NCBI RefSeq assembly: GCF_003148385.1
Contig: NZ_CP029463.1
Location: 248,001-312,000, forward strand
Direction: 5' to 3'
DNA: 64,000 bases
Source: Flavobacterium sediminis
GTDB lineage: Bacteria; Bacteroidota; Bacteroidia; Flavobacteriales; Flavobacteriaceae
Positions 38,440 to 47,072 of this stretch are shown piece by piece. How positions within the stretch are numbered: the first letter of the stretch is position 1; the number at the start of each line of letters is the position of its first letter. The translations under genes were made by a program, and so were the position numbers. Under the pieces are notes generated by a model, which made no database searches, was not told where the DNA came from, and worked only from the letters and a program-made list of their open reading frames with translations.

Positions 38440-39522
38440 TTAATACGCATTTACTACCTTAATAATGGTTGCTATTTCTTCTTCGGTCAAACTGCTGTTG
38501 ATCGGCAAGCTGATTATTTCCTGATGGATTTTCTCAGTGACAGGAAACGAAAGCTGATTCCAGTCTTTTAATGCTTTTTGCTGATGGGGCGGAATCGGAT
38601 AATGGATCATCGTTTCAATTTCGTTCGCTTGCAAAAAGTTCTGAAATGCATTTCTGTTTTCCGTACGGACAACAAACTGATGAAAAACATGAGCAGCTTC
38701 CCTATTCCAATCCGGTAAAATGATTTTAGGGTTTGTTATTTCCGTTAAATAGCATCGGGCAATATGCCTTCTGGCTTCATTTTCCTTGTCTAAAAAAGGT
38801 AATTTTAAGTTCAGAAATGCCGCTTGTAACTCATCTAAACGAGAATTTACGCCGATGCGTTCGTTCTCATATTTTTTCTTCGAACCATAATTCCGTAGTT
38901 CATACAAAACTTCTGCTAATTCGGGATCATCTGTTGTAATGGCTCCGGCATCACCCAAAGCACCTAAGTTTTTTCCGGGATAAAAGCTATAGGCTTTCGG
39001 ATAGTTTTCATAATGAGCTTTAGCTCCGTGAGATTGTGCTGCATCCTCTATAACTAATAGATCATATCGTTTAGCTATAGCTGAAATTTCATCCATCTCG
39101 GCTAATTGTCCGTACAAATGTACCGGAAGGATTGCCTTTGTCTTTGAGGATATTTTTTCTTCGATCCGATCAGGGTTTATTGTATAGGTTTCTAACTTTG
39201 GTTCTACTAAAACCGGAATTAAATCGGCTTCCAGAATTGCTAAAATAGTTGCAATATAGGTATTGGCAGGAACGATAACCTCATCTCCTTTTTCTATTTT
39301 TTCCAGTTGAATATATGCCTTTAAAATTAAAGTCAAAGCATCTAATCCATTGGCTACTCCTACACAAAATCGGCTACCGCTATAAGCCGCAAAATCAGTT
39401 TCAAATGTCTGAACCTCATTTCCTAAAATGTACCAGCCCTTATCTAAGAATTGCTGAAATTTTTGTTTAAACCGATTTTCAAATGGTTTATTGATCTTAT
39501 GTAAATCAAGAAATTTTATCAT
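38440..39522 (-). CDS. DegT/DnrJ/EryC1 sugar aminotransferase (FdtB/QdtB-like)
   Basis: This 360-residue PLP enzyme transaminates nucleotide-linked keto sugars. It starts at the ATG at 39522 ([19 protein letters not shown]), which overlaps the upstream stop as ATGA. Motifs are [44 protein letters not shown], and the PLP lysine in [16 protein letters not shown] (about Lys184). GRSR-type [12 protein letters not shown] confirms the family. Together with the FdtA/QdtA-like ketoisomerase it predicts a 3-amino-3,6-dideoxyhexose. It lies between a putative acyltransferase and the flippase. Confidence 0.9.
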   Translation of the reverse strand: MIKFLDLHKINKPFENRFKQKFQQFLDKGWYILGNEVQTFETDFAAYSGSRFCVGVANGLDALTLILKAYIQLEKIEKGDEVIVPANTYIATILAILEADLIPVLVEPKLETYTINPDRIEEKISSKTKAILPVHLYGQLAEMDEISAIAKRYDLLVIEDAAQSHGAKAHYENYPKAYSFYPGKNLGALGDAGAITTDDPELAEVLYELRNYGSKKKYENERIGVNSRLDELQAAFLNLKLPFLDKENEARRHIARCYLTEITNPKIILPDWNREAAHVFHQFVVRTENRNAFQNFLQANEIETMIHYPIPPHQQKALKDWNQLSFPVTEKIHQEIISLPINSSLTEEEIATIIKVVNAY

Positions 39523-40475
39523 TTTACCTGTAAATCTAATTGGTAATAATCCTGACAAAACACAACACCTCCGAGCTCTTCTTTCTGCTGCAATAAGCCT
39601 TTATTAAAACCTTCTTTAAAACTTGTGTCTGTAACAACTCCCATATCAAAATAAAGCTTATTTTCCGCTCTGAAATGTTCAAATAAGGTAAAATACAAAT
39701 AATCCAGCGCTCTGTTCTTTTCTCCCAAGTCTGACGTAGCTCCGTATTGGGATTTTACAACAAACGTATCCTGAAAAAGTGTGATTCCTGCTACGATCTG
39801 ATTATCTATGTAAGCATTAATCTGTTTTATATTCTCCGGAAAATCGGATGCCAGTGATTCTATTTCTTGTAAGGTATGTACCGGGCTTGCATTGTATTTT
39901 TGTAAAAGTCTGGGAATTAATATTTCTTCCCAAAAATCGTTGAACTTATTATCAAATCTAACTTCAATATTTTTAGTCTTTTTATAATGTTTCCATTTAC
40001 TTTTAGACCATAATTCCGGATCCTTTAAAGGAAATGCTAAATTCAGATCTTTTCTGAAACAATTGGCACCGGATTTAAAAAAGTAAAAATCCAATTCGTT
40101 AGACATCGTTGAATTGTATATGATAGGCAAGGATTTCATTTGTAAAGTGATAATCCCTTGTGCTCTTAAAAAACGAACAATGGAATCCATTATTGTAAAA
40201 ATTTCTTCCGATTTTGTTTTTTTCTCCACAACTAAGCCTCCGTAAGTCAGCCCTTGATGTGAGAACACTGTATCTCCTGCCTTATTTGCCGGAAAAACAG
40301 CTTTTACATTTTCTTTCGCATCAAAGACCAATAAAGAATAATCTTCAAATCGATCCTGATGGTATTCCATAAAATCCCGATCAAATAAAAAAGTAGCATT
40401 TTTAGCTTTTTTAACAAATTCGTTCCAAAGCGTTTTACTTTCTTTCTCGTATTTCCTTACCTGATAAATTTTCAA
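39519..40475 (-). CDS. FemAB/GNAT-like acyltransferase of the glycan locus
   Basis: This 318-residue cytoplasmic protein has the two-lobed look of FemAB-like acyltransferases: [26 protein letters not shown] near residues 28-53, [23 protein letters not shown] in the middle, and [31 protein letters not shown] near the C-terminus as a GNAT-type binding core. Its start codon overlaps nothing upstream, and its stop overlaps the DegT start by 4 bases. The position suggests that it acylates the amino group installed by the DegT enzyme. That is inference; known FdtC/QdtC enzymes are usually hexapeptide-repeat acetyltransferases. Confidence 0.8.
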   Translation of the reverse strand: MKIYQVRKYEKESKTLWNEFVKKAKNATFLFDRDFMEYHQDRFEDYSLLVFDAKENVKAVFPANKAGDTVFSHQGLTYGGLVVEKKTKSEEIFTIMDSIVRFLRAQGIITLQMKSLPIIYNSTMSNELDFYFFKSGANCFRKDLNLAFPLKDPELWSKSKWKHYKKTKNIEVRFDNKFNDFWEEILIPRLLQKYNASPVHTLQEIESLASDFPENIKQINAYIDNQIVAGITLFQDTFVVKSQYGATSDLGEKNRALDYLYFTLFEHFRAENKLYFDMGVVTDTSFKEGFNKGLLQQKEELGGVVFCQDYYQLDLQVK

Positions 40476-40522
40476 GATTACATCTTTTAACGGGGAAAAT
40501 TACTAATTTTTACCATAGGAAT

Positions 40523-40545
40523 AAAAAGCTATTGGCTTTTTTATT
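40523..40545 (+). terminator. Hairpin with T run between divergent genes
   Basis: AAAAAGC (40523-40529), loop TATTG, GCTTTTT (40535-40541), then TATTATTTTT. It looks like a weak intrinsic terminator but lies between divergent starts, so its role is unclear; it might be an attenuator. Confidence 0.35.
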
Positions 40546-40586
40546 ATTTTTATGGCAATTTGCTTTATAAAAGATCCGGTGACCCA

Positions 40587-42368
40587 ATGACTAAAAAGAC
40601 CCGAAATTTATTTTTCTTCATATTAAGTCTGCTTTCTTATTATAGTTACAGCCAAGATGTTTCACTTTATACACAGGTTAACGGGCGTTATGATTTTACT
40701 TTTGTCGGTAATACCATGAATACTGCCGAAAATAATACCTCAGCCGGTTCTGTAACGATCACATCTTCTTCAGCTACTTTAAATCTCGGTCCTAATGATA
40801 CTGTGGTTAAAGCTTATCTTTACTGGGCAGGAAGCGGCGATGGGGATTTTGATGTTCAGTTAAACGGCAATGCAATCACTCCTGATCGTACCTTTAGCCA
40901 TAGCCGTTTTTTTTCGCCCAATACGTATACTTATTTCAGTGCTTTCAAAGATATTACCTCTTACGTACAAAGTTATGGAAATGGTACATACGAACTTTCC
41001 GGGTTAGACATTTCTGCCTATGAAAGTTTACATCTTATTCGAAAAACTAACTTTGCAGGCTGGGCCATTTTAATCGTTTATGAAAATCCGGTCTTTCAAC
41101 TCAATCAGATCAATATTTATGATGGTTTACAAGGTGTTCCGGATAACCTTAGCATTAATCTGACCAATCTTAACGTTTTAGATAACAACGGTGCTACTGC
41201 CGGATTCATCGCTTGGGAAGGTGATGCCGTTTTACCTACGGAATCCTTTTATATCAATAGTCAGGTTCTGAGTAACGCTCTTAATCCGGCCAATAATGTT
41301 TTTAACGGAACTAATAGTGTTACGGGATCTAATACTCTATATAATATGGATCTGGACATCTATAATATTCAAAATTATATCCAAGTCAGTGATACAGATG
41401 CTTTGATTGAACTAACATCTTTTCAGGATTTTATCATGATTAATGCTGTTGCTGTAAAACTGAATAGTCAACTGCCCGACGCTACTATTGTTTTGAATGA
41501 TTACAGCACAAGTTGTAATTCCGACTCAATAACTGTTGATTATACCGTTTACAATGTTAATAGTACTGAGATCCTTCCGGAAGATACTGCCATTGGCTTT
41601 TATGTCAACAACACCTTGATCGGAACTACGTTTACACAAAATCCTATTGCCATCGGAGCCAATGAACAAGGTTCGGTGACATTAACAATTCCGCCGGACG
41701 CAACGGAAATTTTCATCCTTACTGCTACTGTTGATTATGATAATACTATTTTAGAATTAGTAGAAACTAACAATTCTTTTGAAATGGAAATAACACAGTG
41801 GTTATCTCCTCCGTTTGCTACTTTAGAAAACCTTACCTCTTGCAATTTAGGACTTACCAAAGGTAATTTTGACTTTTCGGCTTATGAAGAGTCGGTTACA
41901 ACCAATGCTGATCATTCGGTTACTTTTTATAATTCCTATGAAGATGCCGAAAATGAACAAAATGAAATCCTCAATACAATGAATTATGAGGCTTTAACGA
42001 CTCCGGAAACTATTTATGTAAGAATTGAAAATGAATTTGGCTGCTATAGTATTACCTCATTTGACCTGATCGTCCGAAATTGTCCTCCGACAATTTACAA
42101 TGCAGTCTCTGCCAATAATGATGGTTATAACGATGATTTCTTCATTGACGGATTGCGGGATATTTTTACCGACTTTAAACTGGAAATTTACAATCGATGG
42201 GGTAAATTATTATGGACAGGTAACAATAATGTTCCGAATTGGGACGGTTATGTTAAAGATGGATTTGCCGGTAATAAAGCTCCTGAAGGTACTTATTTCT
42301 ACATTTTATACCTTAACGACGAAGACTATCCCGAAGCCTTAACCGGATACCTGTACCTTACCTATTAA
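40587..42368 (+). CDS. Secreted surface protein with T9SS type B sorting domain
   Basis: This is a 593-residue protein starting at the ATG at 40587 (MTKKTRNLFFFILSLLSYYSYSQ is the signal peptide, cut after YSQ). The next region (about 24-250) with TVVKAYLYWAGSGDGDF and GWAILIVYENP resembles the DUF3344-like beta domain. Residues about 285-390 look like a CARDB domain (SITVDYTVYNVNSTEILPED and LELVETNNSFEMEI). The final 90 residues (AVSANNDGYNDDFFIDGL to LTGYLYLTY) are the gliding-motility-associated type B domain with the typical LEIYNRWGKLLW and GTYFYIL. It is likely a cell-surface adhesin; ligand unknown. Its stop directly abuts that of the convergent RDD gene. Confidence 0.9.
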   Translation: MTKKTRNLFFFILSLLSYYSYSQDVSLYTQVNGRYDFTFVGNTMNTAENNTSAGSVTITSSSATLNLGPNDTVVKAYLYWAGSGDGDFDVQLNGNAITPDRTFSHSRFFSPNTYTYFSAFKDITSYVQSYGNGTYELSGLDISAYESLHLIRKTNFAGWAILIVYENPVFQLNQINIYDGLQGVPDNLSINLTNLNVLDNNGATAGFIAWEGDAVLPTESFYINSQVLSNALNPANNVFNGTNSVTGSNTLYNMDLDIYNIQNYIQVSDTDALIELTSFQDFIMINAVAVKLNSQLPDATIVLNDYSTSCNSDSITVDYTVYNVNSTEILPEDTAIGFYVNNTLIGTTFTQNPIAIGANEQGSVTLTIPPDATEIFILTATVDYDNTILELVETNNSFEMEITQWLSPPFATLENLTSCNLGLTKGNFDFSAYEESVTTNADHSVTFYNSYEDAENEQNEILNTMNYEALTTPETIYVRIENEFGCYSITSFDLIVRNCPPTIYNAVSANNDGYNDDFFIDGLRDIFTDFKLEIYNRWGKLLWTGNNNVPNWDGYVKDGFAGNKAPEGTYFYILYLNDEDYPEALTGYLYLTY

Positions 42369-43106
42369 TTACATATTTTGCGTATAATAGTTGTAATCTT
42401 TCAATAGTGTTTTGATGAAATCCTGATCGTTTCCGGACTGGTTCTTTATTCCGGTTACTTCAATGACCTTTTCCCGTAGTTTTATAATGGTATTAAAGTC
42501 TCTCATAGCTATTGCTTTTTCAAAGTTCTCTTTGATGATCCGCATATCATTATCTGATAATTTGATAACTAACGGATACGTAGGTACATAATCATCATTG
42601 ATCTCCTGTAAAATTGTATGATTGATATTAATTTTATTCTTTAAAGAGATCACTGCCGTACCGGCTGCAATATCTCCTAGCCTCTGATTGCGCTTGTTTA
42701 TAATCATAACGATTAAAGCAAACAAACCATTCCCAACGGTTAATTCCACAATACGGAACAACCATCGAATTAAATAATCTCCAAAACCTGCCTGATAACC
42801 GTCCAGTTTGATCACTTTTATTTTTGCGATCTTCTTACCTATGGTTTGTCCCTCCCACAGGCTTTCCTGAACTAAAGAATAGAACATGACCGGTAAACCG
42901 ATCAACGAAATGACAGCCATAATTGACCAAGGATCTAAACCTGTAAAAAAACGGTCAAAATCAGTCAGTTCAAATAAAAAAACAACTAAAATAATGTATG
43001 CTGCCTTAACTAAAATATCTAAGATCTGAGCCAATAACCTATCTCCTACAGTCGCAGCTGTAAAATTTATAGTAACATTTTGTGTAGTGTTTATGGTTAA
43101 TTGCAT
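42369..43106 (-). CDS. RDD family membrane protein
   Basis: This 245-residue protein has an N-terminal RDD domain: ATVGDRLLAQILDILV with the conserved R and D, then three to four membrane segments and GQTIGKKIAKIKVI, GDYLIRWLFRIVE and NQRLGDIAAGTAVI. The last 90 residues are cytoplasmic and charged (IKLSDNDMRIIKENFEKAIAMRDFN). The family is of unknown or transport-related function. It faces the SpoIIM-like gene with only 24 bases between start codons, an arrangement often seen beside the MoxR/DUF58 cluster. Its stop is back-to-back with that of the surface protein gene. Confidence 0.9.
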   Translation of the reverse strand: MQLTINTTQNVTINFTAATVGDRLLAQILDILVKAAYIILVVFLFELTDFDRFFTGLDPWSIMAVISLIGLPVMFYSLVQESLWEGQTIGKKIAKIKVIKLDGYQAGFGDYLIRWLFRIVELTVGNGLFALIVMIINKRNQRLGDIAAGTAVISLKNKININHTILQEINDDYVPTYPLVIKLSDNDMRIIKENFEKAIAMRDFNTIIKLREKVIEVTGIKNQSGNDQDFIKTLLKDYNYYTQNM

Positions 43107-43130
43107 CTTAATTTATATTTTAGCACTCCC

Positions 43131-44108
43131 ATGAGAGAGGTCGCATTTATTAAACAAAATAAAGAAAAATGGCTTAATTTTGAACAAGCTATTTTTGGCA
43201 AAGCTAAAAAAAATCCTGATGATTTGGCTAGTTTATACGTTCATTTAGTCAATGATTTGTCTTATGCTCAGACTTATTACCCGAAAAGCAAGACAACCAT
43301 TTATCTAAATTATTTAGCGGCACAAACCTATCAAAAAATTTACAAAACAAAAAGAACTGAGACCAATAGAATTCAGTATTTTTTTACAACAGAGGTTCCT
43401 TTACTGGTTTACCAGTACCGCAGGTACATTCTATACGCTTTTATTACATTCTTCCTGCTAACAGGGATTGGTGTGCTTTCTGCTCACAACGACGACAGCT
43501 TTGTACGACTTATTTTAGGGGATTACTATGTAAACATGACCTTAGAGAATATCAAAGACGGAAATCCTGTAGCTGTTTACAAAAGTGGCAGTAATTGGGG
43601 AAGTTTTATCGGTATCACGCTTAATAATTTAAAAGTAGGTGCCATGTCTTATTTCTGGGGAATCTTTCTAGGGATCGGTACTTTTTATGTATTGTTGCAG
43701 AACTGTATCATGCTGGGATCTTTCCAATATTTCTTTTATCAGGAAAATGTATTCTGGGAAAGTGTTCGCGGTATCTGGATCCACGGTTCAATGGAAATTT
43801 TTGCCATGGTCATTGAAGCCGGAGCCGGATTTATCTTAGGAGCCAGCATTTTATTTCCTAAAACCTATTCGCGCTTAGATTCCTTCAAAATAGGATTCAA
43901 AAACAGTTTTAAAATCTTCATCAGCACCATGCCTTTTACCTTTGCAGCAGGTTTTTTAGAAGGTTTCATTACCCGATACGCTTTAGAAATGCCTACATTT
44001 CTAAGCATTTCAATTATTTTACTTACGCTTTCAGCAATTAGTTTTTATTATCTGATCTATCCGTTCAAAGTACATCAAAAAGTAAAAAAATCAGTTACCA
44101 TTGCTTAA
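43131..44108 (+). CDS. Stage II sporulation protein M-like (SpoIIM family) membrane protein
   Basis: This is a 325-residue inner membrane protein, start at 43131 (MREVAFIKQNKEKWLNFEQAI); an upstream start would overlap the divergent gene. After a soluble helical N-terminus of about 100 residues there are roughly five membrane helices, with AMSYFWGIFLGIGTFYVLLQNCIMLG and WIHGSMEIFAMVIEAGAGFILG, the SpoIIM/DUF95 motifs. In non-sporulating bacteria these proteins are found with RDD, DUF4129, MoxR and DUF58 genes, as here. Role is unknown, likely in envelope integrity. Its stop lies one base before the next ATG. Confidence 0.88.
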   Translation: MREVAFIKQNKEKWLNFEQAIFGKAKKNPDDLASLYVHLVNDLSYAQTYYPKSKTTIYLNYLAAQTYQKIYKTKRTETNRIQYFFTTEVPLLVYQYRRYILYAFITFFLLTGIGVLSAHNDDSFVRLILGDYYVNMTLENIKDGNPVAVYKSGSNWGSFIGITLNNLKVGAMSYFWGIFLGIGTFYVLLQNCIMLGSFQYFFYQENVFWESVRGIWIHGSMEIFAMVIEAGAGFILGASILFPKTYSRLDSFKIGFKNSFKIFISTMPFTFAAGFLEGFITRYALEMPTFLSISIILLTLSAISFYYLIYPFKVHQKVKKSVTIA

Positions 44109-44109
44109 T

Positions 44110-44826
44110 ATGAAAACAAAGAGCATCTACATAACCTTTCTATTAAGCCTTGTTATAGCCTTTCAGTCTTTAGCACAAACAGCTAGAGATTCTATTGCTA
44201 ATGCTCATAGAACATTCGGAAGTGCATTAGCTGAAAAATACAACGGAAACGATTTTAATTACGAAATAGAACAAGACAGTTACGAACCCTCTTTAGGCGA
44301 TAAAATTTTACGATTTCTACAAAATTTGATCTCTGATATCTTCGGTAATACTTCTGCCTCAGAAGCTTTGAGCGGTTTTCAGATCCTCATCCGCGTTCTG
44401 GCTGTTATCGTTATTCTATTTGTGGTCTATCTGATCGTCAGAATGATCATCAACAAAGAAGGAGGCTGGATTTTTAGTCGTTCAAGTAAAAAGATCAACG
44501 TAACAGAAAATGTTGAAGAAAATATCCATACCATTGATTTCAATAAAATTGTAAAAGATGCCGTAGGCGGAAAAGATTTCCGCGTTGCGATTCGTTACTA
44601 TTATTTATGGTTGCTAAAATCGCTTTCCGACAGAAACATTATTGAATGGGATATCGAAAAGACGAATTCAGACTACCTATACGAAATTAACGATATGGCT
44701 TTACAAAAAGATTTCCGATTTCTTTCGTATGTGTACGAATACAGTTGGTATGGCGAATTTGAACTAACCGAAGAGGATTTCCAGAAAGCCCAAAAAGCCT
44801 TTTTAAAATCAATAGGAAAACAATAA
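44110..44826 (+). CDS. DUF4129 domain membrane protein
   Basis: This 238-residue protein starts at 44110 (MKTKSIYITFLLSLVIAFQSLAQ, signal peptide). A periplasmic segment follows, then one membrane helix (ILIRVLAVIVILFVVYLIVRMII, in two blocks of about 23 residues), then a cytoplasmic DUF4129 domain with FRVAIRYYYLWLLKSLSDR and FLSYVYEYSWYGEFELTEEDF. The C-terminal motif matches the DUF4129/transglutaminase-associated domain found beside MoxR ATPases. It lies within a tightly packed operon, 1 base after SpoIIM-like and 1 base before DUF4350. Confidence 0.87.
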   Translation: MKTKSIYITFLLSLVIAFQSLAQTARDSIANAHRTFGSALAEKYNGNDFNYEIEQDSYEPSLGDKILRFLQNLISDIFGNTSASEALSGFQILIRVLAVIVILFVVYLIVRMIINKEGGWIFSRSSKKINVTENVEENIHTIDFNKIVKDAVGGKDFRVAIRYYYLWLLKSLSDRNIIEWDIEKTNSDYLYEINDMALQKDFRFLSYVYEYSWYGEFELTEEDFQKAQKAFLKSIGKQ

Positions 44827-44827
44827 G

Positions 44828-46021
44828 ATGTCAAAAAAGTTAAAAATATTCATAGGAATTCTGTTCTTTCTCTGGATTGCCATCATCGCTATTGATGCCA
44901 GCCGACCGAAACCTGTTGATTGGACCGAAACCTATAAGATCAAAGACAAGAAGCCTTTCGGACTCTATATCTTTGATAACGAGTGTGACACCTATTTTAA
45001 TCCGCAATCCGTTACACGATTCGGGAAAAGTCCATACGAATTTTTAGATGCTAAATACCGTTACAAAGATTCCTCTTATAGTGTCTCAGGAACGGTCTTG
45101 TACATTGACAACGAATTTGATATTGATGATGAATCCTTAAAAGAACTAATGTATTTTGCCAGTCACGGAAACTCTATCTTTCTGAGTTCTTTTGATTTTC
45201 CGAAGATCTTACAAGATTCACTTCATTTTAAAATAAGTTATGGAAATATATTTAGTGATACCTTACAACTGGAGGTTCAAAATGCAAAAAAAGAAAAGAA
45301 CTATTTTGACAAAGGCACTAACAACAGTTATTTTATTGAAATTGACTCTGCTCGTACAACTGTTTTAGGGAAACAGAAATACGGCAAGAATTTTAAAAAC
45401 GAACAAACCAATTTCATTAAAGTTCCCTTTGGTGAAGGCGCTTTTTACCTACACACCCAGCCGGAAGCTTTCACAAATTATTACATGCTGAAGAACCAGT
45501 CCTATGCTGAAAGTATACTGAATAATATCCCGCAAAAAGATCCTATCTTCTGGAAAGTAGATCGCTATGAAAGTGAAAATTTAGATCAGTCACCATTGCG
45601 TTTTATTTTTAGTGAACCTTCATTAAAGTGGGCTTGGCTCTTTGCACTGCTTTCTATGATCTTTTTTATGATCTTTAATGCTAAGCGCCGCCAACGAGTA
45701 GTTCCCGTTATTGAACCGTTAAAAAATACAACCGTAGAATTCACCAAAACCATAGGGAATCTGTATTATCAGGAAAAGAATCATTTGGATATCATTGAAA
45801 AAAAGATCAAATATTTACTTGAAAAAATTAGAAACGAATACTATATTGATACCTTTAATCTGGATGACTCTTTTATTAAAAGATTACATCAAAAAACCGG
45901 TAAAAATATAGACGATATTGCAAAATTGGTCCATCACATCAACCAATTACGCAGACAAACACAAGCTACAGAAGCTGATATTATTAAATTGAACGAACTG
46001 ATTGAAAAATTAAATCTATAA
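44828..46021 (+). CDS. DUF4350 domain protein
   Basis: This 397-residue protein has an N-terminal membrane helix (IFIGILFFLWIAIIAIDA), a DUF4350 domain with KKPFGLYIFDNECDTYF and GTVLYIDNEFDIDDE, and a second helix near residue 275 (WAWLFALLSMIFFMIFNA). The cytoplasmic tail is helical with QEKNHLDIIEKKIKYLLEKI. DUF4350 proteins resemble the GldG/ABC-associated extracytoplasmic fold and accompany MoxR clusters. Its stop codon overlaps the next ATG by 1 base. Confidence 0.86.
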   Translation: MSKKLKIFIGILFFLWIAIIAIDASRPKPVDWTETYKIKDKKPFGLYIFDNECDTYFNPQSVTRFGKSPYEFLDAKYRYKDSSYSVSGTVLYIDNEFDIDDESLKELMYFASHGNSIFLSSFDFPKILQDSLHFKISYGNIFSDTLQLEVQNAKKEKNYFDKGTNNSYFIEIDSARTTVLGKQKYGKNFKNEQTNFIKVPFGEGAFYLHTQPEAFTNYYMLKNQSYAESILNNIPQKDPIFWKVDRYESENLDQSPLRFIFSEPSLKWAWLFALLSMIFFMIFNAKRRQRVVPVIEPLKNTTVEFTKTIGNLYYQEKNHLDIIEKKIKYLLEKIRNEYYIDTFNLDDSFIKRLHQKTGKNIDDIAKLVHHINQLRRQTQATEADIIKLNELIEKLNL

Positions 46022-47046
46022 TGGAAAACTTTTTTGAAAACAATCCGCAAAACGAGACAAATGAAAATGCCGAAAATGTAAATTTTGAATCTCGTATCGA
46101 TCTACAGCCCTTACAGGATGGTCTGGCTCAAATTCGTCAGGAAATCGCTAAAGTGATTGTAGGGCAAAATAAAATGATCGACCAATTGCTCGTAGCTGTT
46201 TTAGCAAACGGACATGTTTTACTCGAAGGGGTTCCGGGAGTAGCCAAAACTATTAGTGCTAAACTGTTAGCCAGGACTTTATCTCTTGATTTCAGCAGAA
46301 TCCAGTTCACACCCGATTTGATGCCTTCGGATATTATCGGAACTTCCGTTTTTGATTTGTCAAAATCAACTTTTGAATTCAAAAAAGGACCGATATTTTC
46401 CAACTTTGTTTTAATTGATGAGATCAACAGGGCTCCGGCAAAAACACAAGCCGCTTTGTTTGAAGTAATGGAAGAACGCCAAATTACTGCCGACGGAACT
46501 ACATACGTATTAGAGAAACCGTTTCTTGTAATTGCCACGCAAAACCCGATTGAGCAAGAGGGTACTTATCGACTGCCCGAAGCACAATTAGACCGTTTCT
46601 TGTTTAAGATCAATATCGATTACCCGAACTTAGAAGAGGAGATCCATATCTTAAATAAAGAAAATGAATTGAAAAATGAAGATAAATTAGCCGCTATCGC
46701 TACAATTTTATCTAAAACTAATATTGCTGATTTTCAACATTTGGTAAAACAAATCATCATTGAACCGCATTTGATTGAATACATTGCAAAAATAGTTTCC
46801 AATACCCGCGAAAATGCCTTTTTGTATCTGGGAGCTTCTCCAAGAGCTTCTATAGCTATTTTAAATGCTGCTAAAGGTTTCGCATCGATCAAAGGACGCG
46901 ATTTTGTAACACCCGACGATATTAAAGAGGCAGCTATTCCGGTATTGCAACACCGCGTTGTTGTTACTCCGGAACGTGAAATGGAAGGAGTTAACAGTAC
47001 TGAAATCATTAAACAGATCATTGATACCGTTGAAATTCCGCGATAA
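46021..47046 (+). CDS. MoxR family AAA+ ATPase
   Basis: This 341-residue cytoplasmic ATPase has Walker A GVPGVAKTISAK, Walker B FVLIDEINRAPAKTQAALFEVMEE, sensor 1 ATQNPIEQEG and the MoxR-specific YRLPEAQLDRFLFKI. MoxR proteins are thought to act as chaperones that remodel or activate von Willebrand-type or DUF58 partners, and the DUF58 gene follows directly. All nucleotide-binding residues are intact. Confidence 0.95.
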   Translation: MENFFENNPQNETNENAENVNFESRIDLQPLQDGLAQIRQEIAKVIVGQNKMIDQLLVAVLANGHVLLEGVPGVAKTISAKLLARTLSLDFSRIQFTPDLMPSDIIGTSVFDLSKSTFEFKKGPIFSNFVLIDEINRAPAKTQAALFEVMEERQITADGTTYVLEKPFLVIATQNPIEQEGTYRLPEAQLDRFLFKINIDYPNLEEEIHILNKENELKNEDKLAAIATILSKTNIADFQHLVKQIIIEPHLIEYIAKIVSNTRENAFLYLGASPRASIAILNAAKGFASIKGRDFVTPDDIKEAAIPVLQHRVVVTPEREMEGVNSTEIIKQIIDTVEIPR

Positions 47047-47072
47047 CTAAAAACTCAATTTGAAAAAGGACA

